From: Mnemiopsis leidyi
Taxonomy: Eukaryota; Ctenophora; Tentaculata; Lobata; Bolinopsidae
Reading direction: 5' to 3'
Assembly (NCBI GenBank): GCA_000226015.1
Contig: JH152669.1
Coordinates: 285,109-349,108 of the forward strand
Length of the DNA stretch: 64,000 nucleotides
Positions 11,210-23,480 of this stretch are shown piece after piece; position 1 is the first letter of the stretch, and every line of letters starts with the position of its first letter. Below the pieces are notes generated by a model, which saw nothing but the letters and a program-made list of their open reading frames with translations, was not told where the DNA came from and did not search any database. A program made the translations under genes and the position numbers.

Positions 11210-12541
11210 CTTGCGGTGTTTAACAATGAATAAAACGAAATCTCGCGGTTGGAAATGATATGAAAAGAAATGAGTCTTGCTAACATGGAAATGAACAAAG
11301 TAATCGAGTTTATAAATTCATGCGATAAGGCAGTTTTTGTCATTAACGTATTTTGGATTCAGTCGGTTTAATTACAATTTTCGAAAAAAAATTACCTGAT
11401 AAGGAACCTCATTAACAGCCTGGGAAATAAAAGTTAAAGTTAAATGCCTATTGTCTAGCAACCACACTATGGCGCCAACTCACTTATCACATAAAAGATC
11501 TAAGCTCAAAATCTCGTCACCCTAAGCGCAATTTCCTAGACAATTCTTCTTCTTCGAGAGGTCAGGGTAGAAATCCAGCGGCTTGGAGCCGCAATTACTT
11601 TCCTCTTTCGTCGTTTTCCCGTAATTACAGCAGGTAATTAAATTTTAATTACAGCAGGTAATTAAATATAAGCTGGAAGATGTTTGAGTATTCGCGATGA
11701 AAATCTACCTCCAGTTTTGAAATCGAATGGATTCGGACACAAATATTGTCGACATAGAAATACGACGAACAGAAACGTCCAACAGAAAGAACGGTATGCT
11801 TGTGGAGGTGTCGCTAATCTGCTTAGACAGATAAGCGATAGAGAAACATTAATTAAGAAGCCACGTTCGATTGTTCTCTTTATCGTATTTTAGTATTTTA
11901 CAGTTAGAAGGTTGAAATGCTCTCCATCATGATTTTGTTCTCGAGTTTATTCAACTCAGTCACAACATTACTTGGAAATCAAGGTGGACCCTTTGGACTT
12001 TGGTGGACGTGAGCAATAAGCAATGACGATTGAATATTGAGTTAGGATAAATTGGTCCGCTTCTCCAGCCAAACCTTCTGTATAAAAGGTTAATAACATT
12101 TCTCATATTTGTTCGTCATAATTTTTGTCGTCAAATATAAATCCTATCAGCCAAGCCAACTGATCATAAATCCAATCCAATCATCATTGGTCTATGAAAT
12201 TTAAAGTTAGGAGCGTATTTACTTTCCAAGTCATGACCCATTGACCTTACATACTGAATATAAATAATTTAAAACTTGGTGTAATAGTACCCTACATGAG
12301 TTCATGAGACATGATGCAATTAATATGCATCATCTTATTTGTAATTCATGTATATTCATATTGTATAGCTGAAAGCACGGTGTCATCCTACACGGACCGC
12401 CCTTATCTGGCTGATCCCCATGTATATTCATGTATATTCACATCAGCTACTTGTACACAAGGTCACCACTTTCACATTACGCCACAAATCCGTCACCTAC
12501 CAAGAAGAAATACGACACTAACCACCCACTTCATTAGCACT
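11210..12541. other. Intergenic stretch between the PLAT gene and ZNHIT2
   Basis: No convincing exon was found. Bases 12311-12541 are open in frame with ZNHIT2 exon 1 but are not needed for the domain (see that gene). Confidence 0.5.
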
Positions 12542-15002
12542 ATGTCACTGTGCACGTGCGGGGATGTTGGTATGTACAAGTGTCCGCGCTGCACGCGCCC
12601 TTACTGCTCACTCGCCTGTTACAAGGGCCCTGTTCACTCTCAGTGTTCTGAAGCTTTCTACAGAGAGCAGGTTGGTAGATCACAATGTTTTTTTGGTTTG
12701 AACGTTTATTTTGGGACGTTTTCGAACCAGCCTGAAAGAGTTCACAGAAACGACTGATTAGGCACAGTTATTATTTTAATGGGCTGGTTTCTATCGTATT
12801 TTGTTGGAAAATAGGACTTAAAATGGTATTTGGTTAGGTGGAATCTGAGTTAAAACAGCGTTCTGTTTCTAAAGAAGAACAAGACAAAATGTTACAATTA
12901 TTACAAAGAGAGCGTTACGCCTCGTCTGATGATGAAGGTAGAATTTCTTTTTGACACTCCTCTAATGTTTTGTCTGGGCTTGCAACTGAGATCTTTGTGT
13001 CTATTACCTGGACAGAAATCATGGTCTGTTATGAAAAAATTTGCATGACTTTAAAAAGACGCTCCAATCCCTTCCACATCAGTCATCACTAATTACATCT
13101 TATCTTAAAGAGGCAGATTTAGCCGAGTTAATGAAAGATATGGATATTAAGAGTGAGAAAGAGCTGTGGAACCTGTTGACGGAAAGTGAGCAGCAGGCTT
13201 TTATTAAAAGTCTGAAATCAGGTATTGTTTAGCTACAGGGTAACATGTAATAACTATTTGGTAAATGGTAGTTGTTTTAATATTCTTAATATAACATTAA
13301 GTTGTCCTGACTGCTTGCCAAATCCGGGTTTATCGATTGTACCTCTCGAGCGCCATATCCGAACAGCTTTTTATTATCACAATGTTATCGATTGTCGCGC
13401 TTAAGCATGGTTGATAAATTTCTACGCGCGCCCTGTATTAAAATCGATTGAATTTGAATCGATTTATCCTTTTAATCCTCGTAAAAACTATATTTCTTAC
13501 ATTTAGTCATTTCCAGGTTCTATAACCACATTGCTAAAACCTAAAAAGTACTGGTGGACGAAAGACAGTTTGGTGTATCGACCGACAAAGACCGTTAAGT
13601 TTGAAAACCTGTGTTCTAAAGAACCTTCTAGAAACATGAAATACCTACTTCTCCAGGTAAATTAATAATAGTATTTAGGAATGTTTCTATTTAAGTTAAC
13701 GGCAAGGTGTTTACATTTGTCTACTATATTCAGGAGTGTAGCATTTGATTTCCGGGGAAATGATATTCTGAATCAGTAAGATAACAATGAGGCACGCTGA
13801 GGGGCAAAATATTCTCACCAAAGTGATCGCGTCTGTCGCAAGAAAGAAACCAGAGTAAAGTAAATTGTTATTTGACTACAATATTATTTTATTTCGTTAG
13901 TAGCCTCATCATGACTCCGCTTTAAACTCCAGGTGATTATGTCGTACGTGCACGTAGAAATGATCTACCCCCACAAAGACGAACTTATATCAGAATACTG
14001 GGCTGCGTTTAGTAAACTGTGGGACTGGCAAAGTACAGCTATCTACACCACTGCCGAATCAACTTGTATCGCTTACACTGACATCGCCAATTCAGCAGGT
14101 TGGATCTGTGTGTTATTCAATAAGATGTGCTGTACTTTTAGTTCAAACCTCGTCTTTCTATCAACAATTATAGGGCGCTCACTGTTCTGTGTTTTGTTAT
14201 GTTTGTTGTGTTATCTAGAGGTGCAGATCTACTCAACCTACATAGTACATACATTGGTCTAATATTGACCGTGGCAGTCGTCATGCTTTTGTTTGACTTG
14301 AGTTTACTAATTAAGCTGAATTTGTTTGGTTCAGTTCTGCACTCTGCAGGTTTGCCAATAGCTAGGTCTTCATCTCTGTGATTTTATATACACTCGACCA
14401 ATGACCATCACACATGAAGAGAGTCCCAGCTCACCTGAATATACGTACTCAATACGTTAGTAAGGCATTGAAATCTGAAAAGTAAGCAACCCAATGACCA
14501 TTGACCATGGCTGTTTATTTGCTATTTAAGGATGTTAATTACTTTTGAATGTGATTTGTTACACTAGAAACACCTCTCATGTTTATTTCAGGTCTGCGAG
14601 ACTTTCTGCCCATCAGTTCTGTGTTCGAAAATTCCTGTAAACTTCTAACACACGGACAGCTCGCAGCCGAGAGAGCTTGTTGTGAACTTGACAACGTCTT
14701 CAGAAAAGTTCACAAGATTTCGCCTCGTAAGTTTCAATTTTTTGTGATTCGCAGCTGTATCGCTTTTGTTTTTGCTGCATGTATTTTGCTTGAGCGACCG
14801 TGTAACATTAACAACTTCAGTTCCAAAGTGTGAATACACGAAGATCCGTAAGAAACTGCAATTCTTGGCGTCTTGGAGTTTATCGGAACACGGCAGAGTA
14901 CTACCGGCTCTAGTGTTAGAGTTACAATTCTACATCAAAAAGCTGGGGAGTGACGTCAGAAAGTTTGCGGAGGATCTTAATAAAGGTGGTAAATTTCGTT
15001 GA
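12542..15002 (+). CDS. ZNHIT2: Zinc finger HIT domain-containing protein 2
   Basis: Seven exons (12542-12670, 12838-12937, 13111-13221, 13517-13656, 13933-14098, 14592-14726, 14821-15002) join without a frame break into 320 aa. Residues 4-40 form the zf-HIT finger (C-x-C..C-x-x-C..YCSLACY..H..C). The middle has the conserved LKPKKYWWTKD motif. The C-terminal helices include YTKIRKKLQFLASW, which aligns with the end of vertebrate ZNHIT2. The family works with the R2TP/HSP90 chaperone in assembling U5 snRNP and other complexes. The start at 12542 was chosen because it places the finger at the N terminus as in relatives, and an AG lies 4 bases upstream. An in-frame upstream ATG exists at 12311. 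The third exon has a weak acceptor and was fixed by frame and phase. Confidence 0.9.
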
Positions 15003-17416
15003 TGTTTTATTATATACAGTTTGCTGATTTCTATCATAGCAGGAATTTAATTGCTTTGAAGATAAATCGTAAATACACGATCCGTACCCAGCAATAAAGA
15101 TTGTTTACCACCAATAATTGCTCAAACAGTCATAGAATACATAATATCCCGATTATTACACTATTATTTTATTTGGCGCTATAACCACTGTCCTTAATAA
15201 CACTCCACTCCCAACACCAGGCGGAGAAAGTGCTGGGAACTTTTCAAAACCACTCATTGAGGAGCTCCCGAGCTGACCTAGTTAATAGTCAACTCACGGT
15301 ACGTAGTCATGTGTGTGTGTTTGTGTGTCTGTGTGTGTGTCTGTGTGTGGCAGCTGCTATTTTAGCGGTCTCCGCTGCCAGCTCGTTACTGTGTAGTTAT
15401 TTTACATGATTCCTTATATGTTTCTGAGAGCAATTAAATAAGACTAGTTGGAGATCTATCAGGTTATTAGATGATTACTACTCGTTGTTAACCTTTTTTA
15501 TTTGATTTTTGTGATGGGTTGCAGCTGGTAACAGTAATTGTTTTTATTAGATTGTCGCCTCCACAATTCACTCTCGTTTGTTTGGGGCCAGCCTCTAACG
15601 CACTTTTGAATATTTTCATTTAAATACTTTAACAGTTCATTTGATTCCGTTGCAAATTAAATTTCTCTTCACGAATGACAGTTGTAGAGTTATTTGAGAA
15701 ACGTTGTGAAACACTCCAAAAAGTAGTTGTACTTATAGTGTCGCAACTCGTATTGTATGTTGTAAAGTAGACTGCACTACCCAGTTTCAAGTAGGTATTT
15801 ACCAGGTTGCAATTACTTTCACATAACAACAGCAGTATACATACTGTAAACAAAATGTTTACATACTGTATACATACTGTATACATACTGCACTGGTACA
15901 TGTACAACTTGAAACAAGACGAACTACTCACACGCTCTTATATTCCATCATCTACTAATTAAACTAATTTTAGAAAATAAGCATGTAAACAAAACACTCA
16001 TCGCTGTATCTTTAACTCCTAGTGTTTTCTGTTGCTGTTCTGAACGTTCCAAACATCCGCCCCTTAGCTCCACCTGGCTAATTTCTCGCTACCTTTCACC
16101 GATTATATGATTCCACGTATTTTCCTCGCCACCGGTCTTCGTCCAGTTGCCCCTCTAGATAGATAGACGTTAGAGGACAAACATTCCTTTATTCCATGAC
16201 AGTAGTTAACAGCTAGATCCACCAGCTGCTTCTTCCGACTCTTTTCATCACCCTGACTTGATGCATAATATGTCGGGCGTTCTTTTAAGTGCTCTCTGTT
16301 AGTCGCTAAAAGTATTTGTTGGGGTGCCTGCTTTCATGCGACATTTCTTTGGTCAGAGTTGCGAATAATTCGCTAATTTCAAAATCAAACCAGCTATACT
16401 CTAATCACACTAGCTATCCTCAAATTACACTATGCTCTTAAGTGTGGAAGCATTAGAAGCAGATTGCCAGAGTTACTCGAAGAGCAGGAAAGCACTATTT
16501 AAAACTTTAACAGATTACCTAAGCTAAACTCCCTTCTCTTACCGACCTTCTCTTTCATTTCCTTGTTCGTGCAACACCGTCCACTTGGACTCAACAACGT
16601 ACTTTAACAGCTCAGAATGCTTGTAGTTTGGGCAAAGGGATCATTTTAAATGTGGCTAACTATAACTTTTATTGGCCTTTTATTTGTCAGTACATGCTTA
16701 TTTGAGTAGTCTCCCTGTTTGCTTTATGTTTTTTGTTCATTTTGATGGAGCACTAGAAGGTGGTGATACCAATAGCCTACCTGTTGATGGAATGCACCAA
16801 TTACATGGGATATCATTAAGATATTACGTTCGAAAGAACTGTGCCCAGACGTGCGACACTTAGTCTTACTTTAATGTCATTAGATTATTCCAAGATTGTA
16901 TCTTTAAAACCCCCCAAAAGACTCAATATCGTTCGTTCTACGCCTGTTACTTTTTCTTAAATCAGATGAATCAAGTTTAAATACCGGAAACCAGCATTAC
17001 AAGACATCTTTTGGACATTAGAAACTGCTATCTTAATTTTATGATATCGGTAATCAGGCCTTGTAAGAATCTTACCCTCCCAAATATCTGGAGCTACTGT
17101 TCATTATCGCAGCCACATCAATGTCTTCAACAGTCGACGTGCCGATTTGCACTCTACGCTAAATCATAGAATTGCTGTTATCCGGCAACTCGCACGTAAA
17201 ATATATGTCTTTTTGTTGGCCATCTGTTCTATATTATGAATTTATAACACGTATATTATCCAGTGAATTTATTTTCACAGTTTCAACCAACTTTTCCATT
17301 TTTAAGCTCCCATTGTCTCGGTTTTCTTTTATTTGTGTCGAATAAATAGGATAGATGAAAATGTTCTAGTTGATATTACTACTAGTATTTAACACACCTA
17401 TTTTCAGGAAAGTACC
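15003..17416. other. Gene-free stretch with microsatellites
   Basis: A GT-rich microsatellite lies at 15309-15349 and a TGTATACATAC repeat at about 15850-15890. No exon could be supported in these 2.4 kb. Part near 17400 is the 5' region of the GPCR gene. Confidence 0.5.
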
Positions 17417-18406
17417 ATGACAGAAAGAACCAACACCTCCCTCTACTCCCTCCACCTGCCACTAAACTCTCCATATCTCGCCCCCTACTCAGTACACCTC
17501 ACCCTATCAGTCCGAATCTTCCTGACCCTCCTTGCTGCCCTGACAGCTCTCTCCGGAACCCTCGGTAACTTCCTCGTCTGGTACGGCTCCATCTTCCGGG
17601 CGGCTATCAGGATGGAGCCGTGTTCCCGGGTCCTCATCACCAACCTGGCCCTCTGTGACATCCTCATTTCCCTCCTCATGTTCCTCCCGCTGAGCGTGAC
17701 GTTGGGAGTAGGACGGTGGGTGTTCGGTAAGGAGTTGTGTGACGTCCAGGGTGTCGGACTCCAGATTGCCATCTGTCTTGAGATCTTCATCATGATGTCA
17801 CTGAACTGCTACCGACTGTGGGCTGTCCGCAAGACTCCCGGTGATAGAGATAAGATCAAACCGTTACAAGTTCATTGTTACCTGATATTAGTCGTCCTGT
17901 TGTGTTGCAGTGTTCCTCTTGTCCATTTGGGGGTCGCTGCTGGCAGCTTCACAACTGGTTTTGATGTCCGTGTGGGACTTTGTAATCTGTACCTCAATCG
18001 GGACTTAGATTCGCAGAACTTGGTGGATCTCTGCTATTTAGTGCCTCCTCTTGTCATTTCTTTTACTGCCAGTAAAGTTTTGAAGTGCATTCTCTGTTCC
18101 TCTGCTAAGAGATCCGGCAGCAGTAATCCCAAGACGCAGAGAGCTCTATCTCTTGTCTGCTGGGCCATGATTGTTTCCTATCTGCCGTGTTATGTGGTCC
18201 TGGTGTGGGAGATGGTTCAGTCGGACTTACCTGATGCTGTGTATGTAGCCCGAGCTTTTGTCATCGCCATAAACTTGACAGTAAATCCTATTATCTACTT
18301 TGTGTATAGTGCGAGTTTTAACAATTTTGTCCGAACTTTCTTTTCGTTTCATATTGGTAACGCGACCAACAGGAATTTGGATAGCAATAATGGTACTCCT
18401 TTGTAG
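17417..18406 (+). CDS. Class A (rhodopsin-like) G-protein-coupled receptor, orphan
   Basis: Intronless, 329 aa, with seven hydrophobic segments. Landmarks: an N-glycosylation site at N6; GTLGN in helix 1 (N51); LALCD in helix 2 (D81); W101 and C108 before helix 3; C189 in the second extracellular loop; P257 in helix 6; and NPIIY in helix 7 (N290-Y294). The DRY motif is changed to C-Y-R (131-133), and the helix-6 CWxP motif reads SYLP. This points to altered activation switches or a divergent cnidarian-type orphan receptor. Ligand unknown. An acceptor-like TTTTCAG ends 9 bases before the ATG, so a 5' leader is probably spliced. GC content is higher than in the flanks. Confidence 0.88.
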   Translation: MTERTNTSLYSLHLPLNSPYLAPYSVHLTLSVRIFLTLLAALTALSGTLGNFLVWYGSIFRAAIRMEPCSRVLITNLALCDILISLLMFLPLSVTLGVGRWVFGKELCDVQGVGLQIAICLEIFIMMSLNCYRLWAVRKTPGDRDKIKPLQVHCYLILVVLLCCSVPLVHLGVAAGSFTTGFDVRVGLCNLYLNRDLDSQNLVDLCYLVPPLVISFTASKVLKCILCSSAKRSGSSNPKTQRALSLVCWAMIVSYLPCYVVLVWEMVQSDLPDAVYVARAFVIAINLTVNPIIYFVYSASFNNFVRTFFSFHIGNATNRNLDSNNGTPL

Positions 18407-18475
18407 AATATCTTTGGTTTTTTAAAAGTTCTACATTCTCTACATTCTGTACTTCTTATTCACTCATTTTTGCTT

Positions 18476-19174
18476 GTCTGACTTTGTCTGACCCTCATTC
18501 GAAATCGAAGCGAATGGGAATAAAATCCCAGAATAAAATGGCGGGAGGGTGCGCGCTGCAGTACAGTGTACAAATTTTTGCTTTGTGCTTGTGTTGTACG
18601 CTATCAAATTCGGACATGTCATCAGCTCGCTCGGGCTGACACCGCTGCACTGTCGCCAGATCATATATCATATATGAATATCCGTTGTCGCGGTGATACC
18701 CGACTCACGCAGCTAAAGCGTTTCGTTAGAACGGTAGACGGATATCATCTCGTCAAATATCCGAGATTATATTTCGTCTACCGCGCCGTTTTACTAAAAC
18801 GTTCAGCTTTAAGTCAACGGGCGATGCGCGTCTAGAATTTCTTCGCCAGGCCAGAAATGCGTGACAGCGCGTGATGGCCGCGACAGTTGCAGTAGGTTAT
18901 CAACCTACAAGCTTTAAGCTGCGTTGCAAACAAGTATATCCCTGTGCGAGCTTAGCGCGAAATATAAGGACGGACGCGCAATTCAAAACACAAAAGGGCT
19001 CGCTCAGCCAACAGGGCTATGTTGGCTTAGCAATAAGCTGCGAGATTCGGGCCGGATGTGGTATCGACAGTGTATATTCAGACGCGCACGTACGTACTAT
19101 ACGGCCCGGGATTGTACAGCAGCGCACACCCTCCCGTCATTTTATTCTCGAATGAGGGTCGGACAAAGTCAGAC
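18476..19174. mobile_element. Non-autonomous DNA transposon with long terminal inverted repeats
   Basis: The left end GTCTGACTTTGTCTGACCCT and the right end GGGTCGGACAAAGTCAGAC are inverted copies. Homology runs on through GAATAAAATG.CGGGAGGGTG.GCGCTGC for about 65-95 bases, and the left arm has an extra insert of about 29 bases. The inside has no transposase. A single end of the same family lies in an intron of aminoacylase-1 (52728-52805). Confidence 0.8.
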
Positions 19175-19202
19175 ATTGCCCGGGCTTAACTTGCTACATG
19201 TA

Positions 19203-20100
19203 CACGTTGCCTATCCCTGCTGCCGCGAAGCGGCAGCTCCTCTTGCCTGGGCCGCGAGACCTCAGTCTTTGTGGCTTTGGCATGGGAAACGTAGAGAGAG
19301 CCGCGCAGCACCCGGTACACGGTTGTAGGTTGATCGATAACCTACTGTCGCGGCCATCACGCGCTAGCTCACGCATTTCAAAGAATTTGTAGACGTGCAT
19401 CGCCCATTAAGTACACGGTAACAGCTCCTCCAGCGCGCGCGATGAGTTGTTTGGCCGAAAAGATTATTTGATAGCTGATGCATGATGAGTCAATCCACAA
19501 TCGATGATCGACCTTGAGAAAACTTAGCTTTAATTAAAATTTCGTGACCATTGGTGATTAGAATTGTTGNNNNNNNNNNNTATGAATTTCGAAGAAATTC
19601 TAGACGCGCATCGCCCGTTGACCGCTTCGCGGCAGCAGGGCTATGCAACGTGTAGCAAGCCTATCCCTTGCCTTGCGTTGCGGCCCATTTTCAATTTTCG
19701 CGCGCAGGGGCTGCCGCTTCGCGGCAGCAGGTCAGACAACGTCTGACAACCTATCCCTGCTGCCGCGAAGCGGCAGCTCCTCTTGCCTGGGCCGCGAGAC
19801 CTCAGTCGTTGTGGCTTTGGCATGGGAAACGTAGAGAGAGCCGCGCAGCACCCGGTACATGGTTGTAGGTTGATAACCTACTGTCGCGGCCATCCACGCT
19901 AGCTCACGCATTTCAAAGAATTTGTAGACGTGCATCGCCCGTTAAGTACACGGTAACAGCTCCAGCGCGCGCGATGAGTTGTTTGGCCGAAAAGATTATT
20001 TGATAGCTGATGCATGATGAGTCAATCCACAATCGATGATCGACCTTGAGAAACTTAGCTTTAATTAAAATTTCGTGACCATTGGTGATTAGAATTTTTG
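19203..20100 (+). repeat. Direct duplication of about 360 bp around an assembly gap
   Basis: Segments 19203-19569 and 19749-20100 are nearly identical, starting with CCTATCCCTGCTGCCGCGAA-like sequence and ending before GAATT(G/T)TTG. An 11-base N run (19570-19580) lies right after the first copy. The true copy number is therefore uncertain. Confidence 0.85.
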
Positions 20101-20360
20101 TCGCGGTGAAACCCGACTCACGCAGCTATTGTCGCGTTGACGAGATTATATCCGTCTAACGTTCTAACGAAACGTTCAGCTTTAGCTGCGTGAGTCGGGT
20201 ATCACCGCGACAATTGTCGCGGTGATACCCGACTCACGCAGCTGAACGTTAGAAGGATATCATCTCGTTAGACGGATATCATATCGTTAGACGGATATCA
20301 TCTCGTCAAACGCAGCTAAAGTTAAAACGGTAGACTGATATCATCTCGTCAATAGAATCG
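20100..20360. repeat. Nested inverted repeats with a perfect 60-bp palindrome (20184-20243)
   Basis: The unit GTCGCGGTGATACCCGACTC...CGCAGCT occurs at about 18689, 20100 and 20214 and in reverse at 20184. The reverse and forward units meet head to head at 20213/20214, giving a palindrome of 30-base arms without a spacer. Further GATATCATCTCGTTAGACG units follow. This looks like the fused ends of foldback transposons. Confidence 0.85.
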
Positions 20361-21060
20361 TCGTTCTGTTTCTTGAATAAGATTAAAAAATTTTAAATTT
20401 CTTATCATGTTCAACTGATAAAAACGCAATCAAAAATAAAATAACAATTCATCATTAGTATCCAATCCTTTTACAAAGAACTCAGACCTTAACATTAGAT
20501 TCACGAAATGATATCTTCCAATGTTCTAACGAAACGTTAGACGTCTCGCCAGGAGAGCAGCAAGCTTCAAGCTGCGATAATGAAAAGATACCTCACCTGG
20601 AATTCTTTGGACTTTCGAGACTTATATTTTCAATCAATTGTTCGTAAAATTTTAGCCTTTTCAAAATCCAATAGTGCCATTCAGAAGGTCAAAAATTACA
20701 CTTTGTCCACTTGATTGGCCTAAAAATTTAAGGCCTAATGTCAGCGGCGTAATGATGCCCCAGCCACCCTGGCTTCGCCGGAGGGTGCCGTCATAAGGGG
20801 GCACCAAATCGTCATAAAAGTACTTGACAATTTGCAACTGCGTGATGCCACATGCAAAATCGTGTGTTTGGTTTAGTAACTTCACTTTTATTTAGATTTT
20901 CGGCAATTTTTTTCACAAATTACTCTCAGTAAGCCCTTGCACCAGGGGCTCACTTAGGGCGCATTTTTATCGCCGAGTGGCGACATATTGGCTCGACCTA
21001 CAACGTTACGCCACTGCCGTATGAGTATCTACAGAAAATTCGGTAGTAATTCAACAAATA
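20361..21060. other. Gene-free stretch
   Basis: Only AT-rich sequence and scraps of the neighbouring repeat island were seen. There is no supported gene. Confidence 0.5.
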
Positions 21061-21565
21061 TTTATAGTCCTGTCTCTTTTTGGCTAGAGGCAGGCTTTGC
21101 ATCTTGTGACTGATTTAGATATAGTAGTTATAGCTTCACAGAGCCATTGATATTTAATAGGTTGAATATGCAACAACACATAGGTAACAAATGTAGGATG
21201 GGGTGGGATTGGGACCAATCAGACACTGCCCTTTCAGCAGAATTAATGTAACGATTTTATATTTTATTGTCATTGTTGAAAAACACCAGCACACCCTCTC
21301 ATCCTGACTTATTGGATATCTGAACGTTCCCTTACTGGAGCTCTTCTAACAATGCTTAAACGTTTTTTAGTTGTGATGCATGTTATTTTTCTTATATTCA
21401 AATTTGATCAATACGGTGATAAATATAATTTTAATAAAACAACAAATTGTATGTTTAGTTCAGCAAGCATGTTCCTTTGAGGTGGTGTTCTTAGTACCTT
21501 GTTCAAGCAAAGACTCAGGATTAACCTTCAACTTTGTGGTCATTTCTGAAAGGTCCATTGAAACA

Positions 21566-22383
21566 ATGGTAAATGGTAAGCAAAATTGACCAAATCGATT
21601 TTAACTGAAAGTTGAGTATAGGGAGTATATAACTGCATGTTGTGAAGAAATTTACTCTTCCCCGATTTCAAAAGAAAAAAACTTTCTTTCCAGCATAACT
21701 GTATAAGAGTTGATGATAATTCTATATTTTATTTTATATTTTAATTTCAGTCTATTCATTCGATGGAGTTGTAGTGTTTGTGCTTTTGGTTATATGTACT
21801 TGTGCTTACATCAGAAACGTGCCTAAATTGAAGCAACTGTTCTTGTCAGAAAAAAATGGAATATTTGGAGCCCTATATAAAGGCAAGTAATTTTTATGTT
21901 TTTTTGTCTATTAATAACATTTCACACAGCATACTACCTGATACATACCTTATTCATACCTAATACATACCTGATAACATACCACTATCTGTACTCTGCA
22001 CATTGATTTTACAGGAGGTATCCTGTAACACATAGAAGATCATTGTATATATCATAGTAAATTATTTTCATTTATTATTGTGTTACAAAATTTAATAAAT
22101 GAACAGTAAAATGGTATAGGTAGCTCCGCCCATTCCTATGATCACATCTTATCTGTCTTTTTTTATTGTGCAAGCAAGAATTTACTTTAGATCCTACCAT
22201 CACAAGTACTGACAATGCAATGCAGTGAGTGGTATTCCCCAAAATTGTAACTAGTTTTTCTGCTATTTTTATTGTGCATTTACAAAACATTTTCTTGCAG
22301 CTTCAATCATCGGAACAAGACTACATTGGGGAGTTTCAACCGCTTGTGTTACTATGGCATTATACCTTTTGGTGTTAAGATAA
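21566..22383 (+). CDS. TMEM167B: Kish-B / transmembrane protein 167B
   Basis: Three exons (21566-21575, 21751-21882, 22301-22383) encode 74 aa, the same length as vertebrate TMEM167B. The protein starts MVNVYSFDG and has a first membrane helix (VVVFVLLVICTCAY). It continues with the conserved VPKLK..FLSEKNGIFGALYKASIIGTRL and a second helix that ends the protein. Kish proteins are small Golgi membrane proteins of the early secretory pathway. The first exon codes only three and a third codons. The second intron has a GC donor (AAAG|GCAAGT), which is the only choice that keeps the frame. The 5' flank is duplicated, with a local inversion, at about 3.0-3.24 kb. Confidence 0.93.
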
Positions 22384-23460
22384 AGGACAGAAAATTTGTT
22401 ATTTATAAGAACCAAGTGCATGTGCATGTTTTTCATTACTCATGATAACTTTGAGATTAGGCAATAGAAGTCAAACATTACGCCACATTGGTCATAAAGG
22501 GATTTGTTTTACATAACAACTACAAAAATTGGGAAGCATGTGTTTCGTACAATAAAACTAAGTTTTACGTCTTTGTTATATGATCTACATAAAAATCGGT
22601 AGCTATTTCGCAGTTTGTATATAACATTGAAATTTTAACTCAATTTATTTCAGTTCAATTTCAAATCATACAGTTTTTCAAAAATGGATTAAACCACAAA
22701 TCTCTTACATAAACTTAATGAGGAAACTAGGGAGCTAGATAAGTGACATCTCAGTGGGCTGTCATAAGTTGTGCCTGCCAGCTCCTTTTTGAAACTTGAT
22801 GAAATTCTTTTTTAGCTTTAAATTTTTATGATGCAAATTAGATTATTGTGATTGTAGAGGCAGCACTGAATCACTTTAAATAGTTGTACATCTTACAACC
22901 ACTTTGCACACAGCAACCACTGCACAAGCCATGCACACACTGTGTGTGGCTCTTTATTCCCGCACCAGGTTCCTTGCATGGATTTGCATGTGGGTTGGGC
23001 ACATTTTCTTACATCCAAATATAGTCTTAAGCAACAAAGTTACAAGCAAAATTGAAGAGATTGTGATGTATATTTGGCTCAATAAGTTAAAATGAACATT
23101 GATTATGGATAAATTCTAGTATAAATATCAGACTACTTCTATTCTATTTTCACGGATGACTTGAAAATATGAAATTTAGTTCTGGTTATTTATTAAATAA
23201 TTTCAACATTGCTTTAGTACATTTTATTTCGGTATATTTTCTGACCAAGCAACTGGAACTGTTACTTACTACATATAAAATAATTGGTTGTCTCACTTTC
23301 TCGAATATACAATTTGATATTAAATAAGTGTTACATGCTCTTTGTCTATCTTACATAGTCCATGACCATTAGATGACATTAATTGTGTATTCTAAAAATT
23401 ATAACAATAACTATTACAATTTTTTGGTACTTACCTTTTAATTCTATAATTTTTATTTCA
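22384..23460. other. Gene-free stretch
   Basis: AT-rich, with no exon recognised. The end contains the acceptor-like TTATTTCAG that precedes the next gene. Confidence 0.5.
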
Positions 23461-23480
23461 GGGCAGTGAATAACAACAGT

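Noticed and set aside
17485-17793. Antisense frame of 102 aa opposite the class A GPCR
   Set aside because: Arg-rich shadow of GC-rich coding DNA.
18566-19935. Several short frames in the repeat island
   Set aside because: They lie in inverted and direct repeats, and parallel frames are shared by both repeat copies.
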